A model generated the notes under the pieces. That model had not been told where the DNA came from, searched no databases, and saw only the letters and a list, made by a program, of their open reading frames with translations. A program made the translations under genes and the position numbers. This document shows positions 24,879-32,328 of a DNA stretch of 49,659 bases, piece after piece. Numbering within the stretch: position 1 is the first letter of the stretch; every line of letters begins with the position of its first letter. This DNA is from Streptomyces xiaopingdaonensis (GTDB lineage Bacteria; Actinomycetota; Actinomycetes; Streptomycetales; Streptomycetaceae): assembly GCF_000262345.1 (NCBI RefSeq), contig NZ_AJTQ01000359.1, positions 1-49,659 of the forward strand. The letters are read 5' to 3'.

Positions 24879-24929
24879 TTGTCGAATATCGATATGCTCG
24901 ACTAGCCTCCGGCATATCGAGAATCGATA
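24879..24929 (+). promoter_or_regulatory. Promoter with two palindromic ATATCGAT-type operators
   Basis: TTGTCG (24879-24884) and TAGCCT (24903-24908) are 18 bases apart and fit a -35/-10 pair. A perfect palindrome ATATCGATAT (24886-24895) lies between them, and a second, TATCGA-GAA-TCGATA (24915-24929), covers the expected transcription start. The region is much richer in A/T than its surroundings. A repressor binding both would block the promoter; the XRE protein encoded downstream is the obvious candidate. Confidence 0.65.
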
Positions 24930-24941
24930 AGGAGAGGCTTG

Positions 24942-25526
24942 ATGAACACGCGCCTGACGAGGACTCTGGCCTCGGTGACCCACACCCTGGCCGTGCTCTG
25001 CGGTCTCGCATTTCTCGGCAAGGCGGTCGCGCACATGCTCGACGACGGGGCGGTCTGCGCGGAGACGCACTTCTGGCACAACGCCCGGCTCGCGGACGAG
25101 TTGCCGATCAGCAAGGGGGTGGAAGCCTCCAGCAGCGCCGCGCAGCTCTGCCAGGAGAGCCCCTCCGTGAGTCAGCGCGCCGCCGACCTCGGAGGCGAAC
25201 TGCCTTGGCTGCTGGTCGGCTTCGTCGTGCTGCTGCTCATCTCCCGGCTGCTGAAGGCCGTTCTGCAGCAGGGACCGTTCACCGATGCGGTGTCACGACG
25301 GCTCTCCGTTCTCGGATGGACCGTCGCCGCGGGCACACCGCTGAGCGGCCTGGTCGTCGGCTGCTCGCAGTCCTGGCTCGTCGGAAGCATGGCGCCGATA
25401 GCAGGTGCCGAACCGACGGTCTCCGGACCGCTCGTCCTCATCCTCGTCGGCCTCGCCGCAGTGATCATGGGGAGGATCATGCGCGAGGGCGTGCGTATGC
25501 GGGAGGACCTCGAAGGGACCATCTGA
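24942..25526 (+). CDS. DUF2975 membrane protein
   Basis: Protein of 194 residues with four predicted membrane helices: about residues 8-30, 86-104, 125-150 and 158-176. The cytoplasmic loop LLKAVLQQGPFTDAVSRRLS matches the G-x-PF pattern of DUF2975 proteins. A loop between helices 1 and 2 carries two Cys. Partners of this family are short YozG-type XRE regulators, as here: the next gene starts inside this one's stop codon. GGAGAGG precedes the ATG at 24942; a TTG three bases earlier is too close to it. Function unknown. Confidence 0.85.
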   Translation: MNTRLTRTLASVTHTLAVLCGLAFLGKAVAHMLDDGAVCAETHFWHNARLADELPISKGVEASSSAAQLCQESPSVSQRAADLGGELPWLLVGFVVLLLISRLLKAVLQQGPFTDAVSRRLSVLGWTVAAGTPLSGLVVGCSQSWLVGSMAPIAGAEPTVSGPLVLILVGLAAVIMGRIMREGVRMREDLEGTI

Positions 25527-25759
25527 TGCCCGAAGACGAAACCCCCGCCATCCGGATTCACCTTGACCGGCTCCTGGCCGCACGCGGCATGACGCTCACC
25601 GAGCTGTCCGCGCAGGTGGGCATCACCGTCGTCAACCTGTCCGTGCTCAAAAACGGGCGGGCCAAGGCCATCCGCTTCTCGACCCTGTCGAGGATCTGCG
25701 AAGCCCTGCGGTGCCAACCCGGCGACCTCATCACCCACGACCCCGCCGAGCCGCCCTGA
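25526..25759 (+). CDS. Short XRE-family (YozG-like) regulator
   Basis: DNA-binding protein of 77 residues made almost only of a helix-turn-helix domain: IRIHLDRLLAARGMTLTELS, then VGITVVNLSVLKNGRAKAIR and LSRICEALRCQPGDLI. The start overlaps the DUF2975 stop (TGATG), so the two proteins are made together. By analogy with similar pairs it probably represses its own operon through the ATATCGAT palindromes upstream, and the membrane partner may modulate it; both points are inference. Confidence 0.88.
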   Translation: MPEDETPAIRIHLDRLLAARGMTLTELSAQVGITVVNLSVLKNGRAKAIRFSTLSRICEALRCQPGDLITHDPAEPP

Positions 25760-25818
25760 TAAACACCCCGCGGCGTGCACGACGCCAAGCAGTCCCGCCC
25801 CTGCGATAAGCCACTGCC

Positions 25819-25848
25819 TTGGCCTTCGACCCGGGTCGAAGGTTCAGC
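25819..25848 (+). promoter_or_regulatory. MerR-type operator left without its regulator
   Basis: A perfect 20-base palindrome, CCTTCGACCC with GGGTCGAAGG, at 25823-25842. TTGGCC overlaps its left edge and could be a -35 element, with the usual stretched MerR-type spacing to a -10 near 25843-25848 (GTTCAG). It stands just before a decayed MerR gene, the expected source of its regulator. Confidence 0.6.
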
Positions 25849-25895
25849 GTCGGCGAGATGAGCACGATGACGCGGGAGCCGAACGGTGGCGTACG

Positions 25896-26150
25896 GCACC
25901 GATCGCCTGTTCCCTGACCGGCGACGGCGTTGCCGAACGTGCCGGTCAGTGGCAGAAGGTGCTGTCAGGAGCCGACCGAGAAGAGAGCGAGGAGGGTGTG
26001 CGCCTGGTACTGCCCGCTGAGCGGGCGGGGACCGTGGCCGCACTGGCCGCCGCCAAGCAGCAGTGCTGCCCGTTCTTCGACTTCCGTCTCCATGTCGAGT
26101 GCCCGCCCGCTGACCGGGGCCGCGGCGCAGGGCGGCTGCTTACCCGGCTC
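25896..26150 (+). pseudogene. C-terminal remnant of a MerR-family regulator
   Basis: In one frame the sequence reads APIACSLTGDGVAERAGQWQ, KVLSGADREESEEGVRLVLP, AERAGTVAALAAAKQQCCPF and FDFRLHVE. This is the typical C-terminal effector part of a Streptomyces MerR regulator, including the Cys pair of QQCCPFFDF. The whole DNA-binding N-terminus is missing and the sequence loses similarity after about 26100, where the rest appears shifted to another frame. The upstream operator survives. Confidence 0.7.
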
Positions 26151-26269
26151 GTGCTCAAGTCGGCCGCGGCCGCTGAAGTTCACCGACGAGCGTGTTCTAC
26201 CCCGCGAAGAGCAGCCTCCAGCAAGCGACTTGCTTGCAAAAGTTAGCGCCTAGGTGCACTCTTGGGCGC

Positions 26270-26668
26270 ATGGCCTCGCTCAATGTCGGCAACCTCGGTG
26301 AGTTCCTCAGGGAGCAGCGGCGCAACGCCAAGCTGTCGCTCCGTCAACTCGCCGATGCCGCAGGGGTGTCCAATCCCTACCTGAGCCAGATCGAGCGGGG
26401 CCTGCGCAAACCGAGCGCCGAGATCCTCCAGCAGCTCGCCAAGGCGCTGCGGATCTCCGCGGAGTCCCTCTACGTCCAGGCCGGCATCCTCGACGAGCGC
26501 GACCGGGCGGAGTCGCTCCAGGTGCCGGCGGCGATCCTCGCCGACCCGTCGCTCCAGGAGCAGCAGAAGCAGGCGCTGCTCCAGATCTACGAGTCGTTCC
26601 GCAAGGAGAACGCCGCAGCGGACGGACCGCCCGGGCAGGGGGAACCGGAGGCCGCAGCGGGCGCCTAG
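26270..26668 (+). CDS. XRE-family transcriptional regulator
   Basis: Regulator of 132 residues with a SinR-like helix-turn-helix: LGEFLREQRRNAKLSLRQLA, AGVSNPYLSQIERGLRKPSA, LAKALRISAESLYVQAG. The C-terminal half (ADPSLQEQQKQALLQIYESF) is helical and probably dimerises. The ATG at 26270 follows the Streptomyces-style region GCAAGC-GACTT-GCTTGC (26221-26236), an inverted repeat that could be the protein's own operator; no clear ribosome site is seen, so the transcript may be leaderless. A heparin-binding-haemagglutinin-like gene follows and may be its target. Confidence 0.9.
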   Translation: MASLNVGNLGEFLREQRRNAKLSLRQLADAAGVSNPYLSQIERGLRKPSAEILQQLAKALRISAESLYVQAGILDERDRAESLQVPAAILADPSLQEQQKQALLQIYESFRKENAAADGPPGQGEPEAAAGA

Positions 26669-26803
26669 CCTGCCCGGCGCGGCAGGCCGACCAACAGCAC
26701 ACCGAACCGAAGTCCAGCCGTACGACGACAGGTCGCACGGACGGCACCGCACACCCGTCGCCGGTGCCTGGACGCCACACGCAGCACGCGCAAAGGAGTT
26801 CGC

Positions 26804-27316
26804 ATGGCCCTCGCAGAGGACGTCCGCAAGACGCTCACCGACCCGACCCCGCTCTACTTCGCGGCCGGCGTCATCGACAAGATCCGCCAGGAGGCCCCCG
26901 GCAGGCTCGCCGCCGCGCGCGAGACCGACACCAGGGAACTCCAGGAGAAGCTGGCGCGCCAGGCGAAGGAGACCCAGGCCAAGGTGAGCGAGACCCTCAC
27001 CGGGCTCGACGCCGACATCAAGCGGCTGCGCGAGCAGGCCCAGCAGTACGCGCTCCAGGGCGTGGGCCTCGCCGCCGAGTACGCGGTGAAGGCGAAGGAG
27101 GGCTACGACGAGCTCGCCGTCCGCGGCCGCGGGGCCGTCGCGTCCTGGCGCGGCGAGGACGACGGCCCTGAGGTGAAGGTCGAGCGGACCACGGTCAAGG
27201 TCGCCGAGCCGCCGCAGGAGGACGAGCCGGAGCCGGGCCGGAACGCCGCGGCGGAGACCGCGCCCACCGGCGGAACGACGGCCCCCGGCACGTCGCCGAA
27301 GGGCGAGGAGTCCTGA
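26804..27316 (+). CDS. Coiled-coil protein resembling mycobacterial heparin-binding haemagglutinin
   Basis: Protein of 170 residues. Residues about 5-115 form long charged helices (RELQEKLARQAKETQAKVSE, LDADIKRLREQAQQYALQGV) and end in KAKEGYDELAVRGRGAVASW, close to the [20 protein letters not shown] region of HbhA. The tail is Pro/Glu/Thr-rich and acidic, not the Lys/Ala-rich heparin-binding tail of HbhA, so adhesion is doubtful. There is no signal peptide. AAAGGAG precedes the ATG. It is commonly found after this type of XRE gene. Confidence 0.82.
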   Translation: MALAEDVRKTLTDPTPLYFAAGVIDKIRQEAPGRLAAARETDTRELQEKLARQAKETQAKVSETLTGLDADIKRLREQAQQYALQGVGLAAEYAVKAKEGYDELAVRGRGAVASWRGEDDGPEVKVERTTVKVAEPPQEDEPEPGRNAAAETAPTGGTTAPGTSPKGEES

Positions 27317-27329
27317 TCGGCCGCCCGAC

Positions 27330-27358
27330 CCCGGAGCCGCCGAGGCGACGGCTCCGGG
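27330..27358 (+). terminator. Terminator after the coiled-coil protein gene
   Basis: A perfect 10-base stem, CCCGGAGCCG with CGGCTCCGGG, around a nine-base loop, 14 bases after the stop. No T-run follows, as usual for Streptomyces. Confidence 0.7.
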
Positions 27359-27587
27359 TGCGGCGGCCCGCGTGCGGCCGCGCCGCGTGCCCCGGCGTAC
27401 GCGGCGCCCCCTCCGCGCGCCTGCCTCCGGGAGGAAGGCGCCGTCCGCTCGGTGCACCTTCGGTGCGGCCTTGGGTACGGTTGCGGGCATGCGGGCGAAG
27501 CGCAGGATGCCGCCCGGTGGGCGACCGGCCCGTGCTCCACGGACGGCGCGACGGCACGCAGCGACTACCAGGAGAGAGTGAGCACCC

Positions 27588-27923
27588 ATGCTGATGGAGG
27601 GCTTCGGGACACTGCTCTGGCTGATCAGCCTTGTGGTGCTCGGGATCGGCATCTTCGCCTTCGTCGATGCCGTCATGCGCAGGGAGGACGCCTACCGCGC
27701 CGCGGACAAGCAGACCAAGCGGTTCTGGTTGATCGTCCTCGGCCTCGTGGTCGTCGTGAACCTGCTGCCCTTCGGACTGATCCTGTTCCAGATCATCGGC
27801 CTCATCGCCACCATCGTCTACCTCGTCGACGTCCGCCCCGCCCTGAAGCAGGTCATGGGCGGCGGACCGCGCCGGGGCGGCAGCAGCAGCGACGGGCCGT
27901 ACGGACCGTTCAACGGCCGCTGA
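27588..27923 (+). CDS. DUF2516 membrane protein
   Basis: Protein of 111 residues with two or three membrane helices (LLWLISLVVLGIGIFAFVDA, FWLIVLGLVVVVNLLPFGLI, FQIIGLIATIVYLVDV) separated by the conserved basic loop RREDAYRAADKQTKRFW. This is the DUF2516 family, of unknown role, nearly universal in streptomycetes. The C-terminus is Gly/Ser-rich and cytoplasmic. GGAGAG precedes the ATG. It is convergent with the phosphatase gene, with 11 bases between the stops. Confidence 0.92.
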   Translation: MLMEGFGTLLWLISLVVLGIGIFAFVDAVMRREDAYRAADKQTKRFWLIVLGLVVVVNLLPFGLILFQIIGLIATIVYLVDVRPALKQVMGGGPRRGGSSSDGPYGPFNGR

Positions 27924-27934
27924 GCCGCCGGGGG

Positions 27935-29302
27935 TCAGGCCCGGTCGAGCAGGAGAACGGCCACGTCGTCGGTGAGTTCGCCCCCGTTGAGCCGCCTGGC
28001 GTCGGCCATCGCGCCGTCGAGGAGCTCCTCGCCGCAGGCCCCCGCTTCGAGTTGGCGCCCGATGAGTTCGAGCATGCCGTCCTCTCCGAGGCGCTCGCGC
28101 CCGCCGTTGCCCGTCCTGCCCTCGACGAGCCCGTCCGTGTACATCATGAGGCTCCACTCCCCGCCGAGTTCGACCTCGCCGCGGGGCCACCGGGCCTCGG
28201 GGAGCAGGCCGAGCGCGGGGCCGCCCTCCTGGTGGGTGAGGAGCCGCGGCGGCGCGCCTCCGCCGGAGAGCAGCGGCGGGGGGTGGCCCGCGAGGCAGAC
28301 CCCCGCGCTGCGCCCGTCGGGCGCGATGTCGACGGTGCAGAGCGTCGCGAAGATCTCGTCGCTCGCCCGCTCGTGCTCCAGCACGCGCTGGAGGGTGTCG
28401 AGGAGTTCGTCCCCGCAGATCCCGGCGAAGGTCAGGGTCCGCCAGGCGATGCGGAGTTCCACGCCGAGCGCTGCCTCGTCGGGCCCGTGGCCGCAGACAT
28501 CGCCGATCATCGCGTGGACGGTTCCGTCGGCCGTGCGGACGGTGTCGTAGAAGTCGCCGCCGAGGAGCGCCCGGGAGCGGCCGGGGCGGTAGCGCGCGGC
28601 GAACCGCAGGTCGCTTCCGTCCAGCAGAGGCCGCGGGAGCAGCCCCCGCTCCAGCCGGGCGTTCTCCTGTGCGCGCAGGCGTGACTCGGTGAGCTGGCGC
28701 TGCGCGACGTCGCCGCGCTTGCGCTCGACGGCGTAGCGGACGGCGCGGCTGAGGAGCCGTCCGTCGAGTTCGTCGCGGACGAGGTAGTCCTGGGCGCCGA
28801 CGCGCACCGCCTCCGCGCCCAGCTCCAGGTCGGCTCCGCCGGTGAGCGCGAGCACGGCATGGCCGGGCGCGAGGCCGAGCACCCGGTGGAGGACGTCGAG
28901 CTCGCCGGACTCGTGGGCCGGTGAGTCCTCGGATTCGCCGCGGACGGCGGGGAGTTCGAGGTCGAGGAGGATGCAGTGGACGTCGTCGGTGAGGAGCCGT
29001 GCGGCCTCGGTGAGGTTGCGCGCGGTGCGCACCCGCGCCTCGCGCCCTGCCGCGTCGGTGACGGCGGGGATGCGGACGGCGCCGTGCGGGTCGTCCTCGA
29101 TGACGAGCAGCGTGAGCCCTCCGGCGGCCTTGGTGCGCGCGCTCGGCGCGGAGTCGATCTCCCCGTCGCCGCTCGGCCCGGTGGTGCTCAGCCCTTCGTC
29201 CGGCGCCGGCACCTCGGCGTCCGTCTCCCCTTTCCCGCCCCCTTGTTCGGGGAGACGGGCGGCCGGCTCGGGGGCCGACGGGCGCTCCGCGCGTACGGAC
29301 AT
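27935..29302 (-). CDS. Response-regulator receiver with SpoIIE/RsbU-type PP2C phosphatase
   Basis: Protein of 455 residues. After a low-complexity head (1-62) comes a receiver domain with D70-D71 and the phospho-acceptor D114 (ILLDLELP), followed by an unusual insertion of about 12 residues. A helical linker (RGDVAQRQLTESRLRAQENA) leads to the PP2C domain, with the metal Asp residues in LGGDFYD and IGDVCGHG and the terminal ELTDDVAVLLLDRA. Such proteins dephosphorylate anti-anti-sigma factors in partner-switching stress pathways; which sigma factor is involved is unknown, as no STAS or kinase gene is nearby. The ATG at 29302 has AGAGGAAG upstream. Confidence 0.92.
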   Translation of the reverse strand: MSVRAERPSAPEPAARLPEQGGGKGETDAEVPAPDEGLSTTGPSGDGEIDSAPSARTKAAGGLTLLVIEDDPHGAVRIPAVTDAAGREARVRTARNLTEAARLLTDDVHCILLDLELPAVRGESEDSPAHESGELDVLHRVLGLAPGHAVLALTGGADLELGAEAVRVGAQDYLVRDELDGRLLSRAVRYAVERKRGDVAQRQLTESRLRAQENARLERGLLPRPLLDGSDLRFAARYRPGRSRALLGGDFYDTVRTADGTVHAMIGDVCGHGPDEAALGVELRIAWRTLTFAGICGDELLDTLQRVLEHERASDEIFATLCTVDIAPDGRSAGVCLAGHPPPLLSGGGAPPRLLTHQEGGPALGLLPEARWPRGEVELGGEWSLMMYTDGLVEGRTGNGGRERLGEDGMLELIGRQLEAGACGEELLDGAMADARRLNGGELTDDVAVLLLDRA

Positions 29303-29447
29303 CTCAGCTTCCTCTTCCCTCCCCCCGAGGGCAGTCGCGGTGAGCCGAGCGGCACACCACAGGGCCCGGGCGGCGGCTGCGGTTGGTCGGTGCACACGTC
29401 GTCCCGGGCTTTCCCGGAGGGACCTTAGCGTCCCGGTGTGTGCGGAC

Positions 29448-29502
29448 GGAATGCCTCAAGGGCCTTCGCCCTTGTCATATGCCCCTGAGCCGAGGGCATT
29501 CC
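29448..29502 (-). terminator. Nested hairpins after the NlpC/P60 gene
   Basis: Outer arms GGAATGCC (29448-29455) and GGCATTCC (29495-29502) enclose a small hairpin CAAGGGC-CTTC-GCCCTTG (29457-29474). They lie about 85 bases after the NlpC/P60 stop on the minus strand and before the phosphatase gene, so they probably separate the two transcripts. Confidence 0.6.
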
Positions 29503-29585
29503 ACACGAACCCAGCTCCGCATACGGGACGTCGGCATGACCAAACTCACGCGGGTCCGACGGGGCCCGCATGCGCGGGCACCGGG

Positions 29586-30644
29586 TCACTTGTCGGGCCT
29601 GACCACCCCGAGGATCGGCATGGAACCCGCCCCCTCGACGGTGATCTGCCGCCCGGTCCGCGGGGCGTGGAGCACCTCGCCGTCCCCGACGTAGATCCCC
29701 ACGTGGCTCGCGTCCTTCTTGTAGATCAGCAGGTCCCCTGGGCGCATCCGTTCGACCGGCACCCGGGGAAGGTGCTTCCACTGCTCCTGCGAGGTGCGGG
29801 GTATGCGCTCGCCCGCCGCCTGCCAGGCGCGCATCGTCAGGCCCGAGCAGTCGAAGGTGCGCGGGCCCTCGGCGCCCCACTCGTACTCCTTGCCGAGCTG
29901 CTTCGCCGCGTACTCCAGCGCGCGCCTGCCCGCCTTCGACGCCTTGCCGTCGATCTTCTCCAGTACCCCGGAGTCGAGCCAGCGTTCCTGCGCCGCGGCG
30001 GCTGCCTCGTCCTCCAGCTTCCGCAGCCGCTTGCGCTCCTCCGCCGCGAGCTGCGACTCCAGCCGCTTCGCCTGCTCGAGCTGCCTCTCGATGCGCTTCT
30101 TCGCCTTCGCCTTCTTCGCACGGCTCGCGTCGAGGCGTTCCCACTCCGAGGCGGCGTCGTCGGCGTATCCCTGGAGCCGGCTGCGGGTCCCGGAGAGGTC
30201 GGCGAGGAACCCCTTCGCCGCCTGCTGCCCCTTGCGCACGAGCGAGGCGGAGTGGAGGAAGGCTTCCGGGTCGTCCTGGAGCATCACCTTGGCCTCGTCG
30301 GGCAGCCCGCCGCCGCGGTACTGGGCGCGCGCCATGGCGCCCGCCGTGTCGCGCATCGACGCGAGACGGCGCTCCGTCGACGCGACCCTGCCCCGGAGCT
30401 CGCGGACCTTGCCGCGCTGCTTCGACGCCTTCGACTCCGCCGCGTTGTACGCGTCCGTCGCGGAGCCCGCACGGTCGTGGAGCGCGGCGATCTCCTTGCG
30501 CACCTGCTCCAACCTGCCCCCGCCGCCGGGCGGTTCGGGCTGCGCGTACGCCGGGTGCACGACGGCGCCCGCGGCCAGCGCCCCCACCGTGCACACCGAG
30601 ACCAGCGCGCCGCTTCGTGCCGTACGGACCAGTCGCCGCCCCAC
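29586..30644 (-). CDS. Secreted NlpC/P60 (C40) peptidoglycan endopeptidase
   Basis: Wall hydrolase of 352 residues. It has a signal peptide (basic start, hydrophobic core, cleavage near AYA-QP at 34), a long coiled coil (about 45-230, rich in Lys/Arg/Glu) and a C-terminal NlpC/P60 domain with the catalytic C266 (FDCSGL), H314 (ASHVGIYVG) and H326 (VLHAP). This is the RipA-like architecture, in which the coiled coil restrains or localises the enzyme that cuts stem peptides. The GTG at 30644 has GAGGGGG upstream. It is divergent from pstS, sharing an intergenic region of 418 bases. Confidence 0.93.
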   Translation of the reverse strand: MGRRLVRTARSGALVSVCTVGALAAGAVVHPAYAQPEPPGGGGRLEQVRKEIAALHDRAGSATDAYNAAESKASKQRGKVRELRGRVASTERRLASMRDTAGAMARAQYRGGGLPDEAKVMLQDDPEAFLHSASLVRKGQQAAKGFLADLSGTRSRLQGYADDAASEWERLDASRAKKAKAKKRIERQLEQAKRLESQLAAEERKRLRKLEDEAAAAAQERWLDSGVLEKIDGKASKAGRRALEYAAKQLGKEYEWGAEGPRTFDCSGLTMRAWQAAGERIPRTSQEQWKHLPRVPVERMRPGDLLIYKKDASHVGIYVGDGEVLHAPRTGRQITVEGAGSMPILGVVRPDK

Positions 30645-30800
30645 GCGGAACCCCCTCGCAGCTCCCGCGGCTACCCACAGGTAGCCCTACCGACTCCGCG
30701 GATGCTGCCATGCCGGAACGAATTCCGACAGAGGCCCCACAGCCACACCGCCCCGCCGGCGTCGCAGGAGACGACGGCAGCCACCGCTCCGACGGCCGAG

Positions 30801-30855
30801 ATTCACCGCCCGTTCACCGACCCCGGCAGGCCGATTCACTTGTACTGCCTAATTT
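30801..30855 (+). promoter_or_regulatory. PHO box and promoter of pstS
   Basis: Eleven-base direct repeats typical of Streptomyces PhoP sites: ATTCACC at 30801, GTTCACC at 30812, a degenerate unit at 30823 (CCGGCAG) and ATTCACT at 30834. The phase is exact. TAATTT at 30850-30855 is a good -10, placing the repeats over the -35 region as expected for activation by PhoP. The transcript would carry a 5' leader of about 200 bases before pstS. Confidence 0.85.
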
Positions 30856-31062
30856 CGGCCGTACGCCCGAGCCTTCGCACCGAGTCGGGGAGTCGGCCGC
30901 CCCCGCCGGGAAGGGGCGCACCCGAGAGGCGCCGACCGGACCACGGGGCCGGCCGGCGCAGCAGGAGCAGAACAACTCACGACACCGAAGGAGACGGGGC
31001 CACCGCCCCGCCCCACGTGCGCGCCGCACCGGCGGCGCGGCCATGGAAGGAACTGAACCAAC

Positions 31063-32187
31063 GTGAAGCCTCAGCGCACCAACCGGTCCCGCGCCGTCGC
31101 GCTCTGCGCCGTCGCGGCCTCCGGCGCCCTCGTACTCACCGCCTGCGGCTCGGACGACAACTCCGAGGGCGGCGGGGACACCACGAGCAAGGCCGCCGGC
31201 AACATCAAGTGCGACGGCGACGGCAAGCTGCTCGCGTCCGGGTCGAGCGCGCAGAAGAACGCCATGGACGTCTGGACGCAGACCTACCAGCAGGCGTGCG
31301 ACACCACGGAGATCAACTACAAGCCGACCGGCTCGGGCGCCGGCATCCAGGAGTTCCTCCAGGGCAAGACGGCCTTCGCGGGCTCCGACTCGGTGTTGAA
31401 GCCGGACGAGGTCCAGCAGTCCCAGAAGGTCTGCAAGGACGGCCGCGCGATCGACCTGCCGATGGTCGGCGGCCCGATCGCCGTCACCTACAACGTCGAG
31501 GGCGTCGACGACCTCGTCCTCGACGCCGACGTCCTGGCGCAGATCTTCGACTCCGAGATCACCAAGTGGAACGACAAGGCGATCGCCAAGCTCAACCCCG
31601 ACGCCGACCTCCCGGACACCAGGATCCAGGCGTTCCACCGCTCCGACGAGTCCGGCACCACCGACAACTTCACCAAGTACCTCAACGCAGCCGCCCCCAA
31701 GGCGTGGCAGCACGAGCCGGCCAAGGCATGGCCCACCAAGGGCGGCCAGGGCGCCGACGGCTCCTCCGGCATCGCCACCAACGTCCAGCAGAACGACGGC
31801 GCCATCGGCTACGTCGAGCTCTCCTACGCCACCGGCAACGACCTCGACACGGTCGACCTCGACACCGGCGCCTCGGAACCCGTCGGGGCGACCACGGACA
31901 ACGCGTCGAAGGCGATCGCCGACGCCAAGATCGTCGGCGAGGGCAAGGACCTCGCCCTGGAGCTCAACCACCGCACCAAGGCGCCCGGCGCCTACCCGAT
32001 CGTCCTGATGACCTACGAGATCGTCTGCGACCGGGGCAACAAGAAGGAGACCCTCGACGCCACCAAGTCCTTCCTCCGCTACACCGCGGGCGAGGACGGC
32101 CAGAACGTCCTCACCGAGAAGGGGTACGCACCGCTCCCCGCCGAGATCGCCGCGAAGGTCCGCGAGGCCGTCGACGGCCTCGCCTGA
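31063..32187 (+). CDS. pstS: Phosphate-binding lipoprotein PstS
   Basis: High-affinity phosphate-binding protein of 374 residues for the Pst ABC transporter. The lipoprotein signal ends in LVLTAC with the lipidated Cys at 28. Phosphate-site motifs are seen: ASGSSAQKNAM, PTGSGAGIQEFLQGKTAFAG and HRSDESGTTDNF. The GTG start at 31063 has GGAAGGA upstream. First gene of pstSCAB, downstream of a PHO box, so it should be strongly induced by phosphate starvation. Confidence 0.97.
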   Translation: MKPQRTNRSRAVALCAVAASGALVLTACGSDDNSEGGGDTTSKAAGNIKCDGDGKLLASGSSAQKNAMDVWTQTYQQACDTTEINYKPTGSGAGIQEFLQGKTAFAGSDSVLKPDEVQQSQKVCKDGRAIDLPMVGGPIAVTYNVEGVDDLVLDADVLAQIFDSEITKWNDKAIAKLNPDADLPDTRIQAFHRSDESGTTDNFTKYLNAAAPKAWQHEPAKAWPTKGGQGADGSSGIATNVQQNDGAIGYVELSYATGNDLDTVDLDTGASEPVGATTDNASKAIADAKIVGEGKDLALELNHRTKAPGAYPIVLMTYEIVCDRGNKKETLDATKSFLRYTAGEDGQNVLTEKGYAPLPAEIAAKVREAVDGLA

Positions 32188-32199
32188 CGCAGGCCGGGA

Positions 32200-32225
32200 C
32201 CGGGCGCCGCACCCTCGGCGCCCGG
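32200..32225 (+). terminator. Stem-loop between pstS and pstC
   Basis: A perfect 10-base stem, CCGGGCGCCG with CGGCGCCCGG, and a six-base loop, 12 bases after the pstS stop. It may terminate part of the transcription or protect the pstS message, giving more binding protein than transporter subunits, a common arrangement for ABC importers. Confidence 0.65.
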
Positions 32226-32328
32226 CCGGCCGCCCCGCACACCGCCGCCGTCCCGCAGCGGACGCGGCAGAACCCATCCGGTGCACCGCCACGGCCCCGC
32301 ACGGGGCCCGCACCAGACCGGAGAGCCC

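Noticed and set aside
30900..31060. Search for a riboswitch in the long pstS leader
   Set aside because: The leader is long, but I see no conserved riboswitch core; the PHO box already explains regulation.
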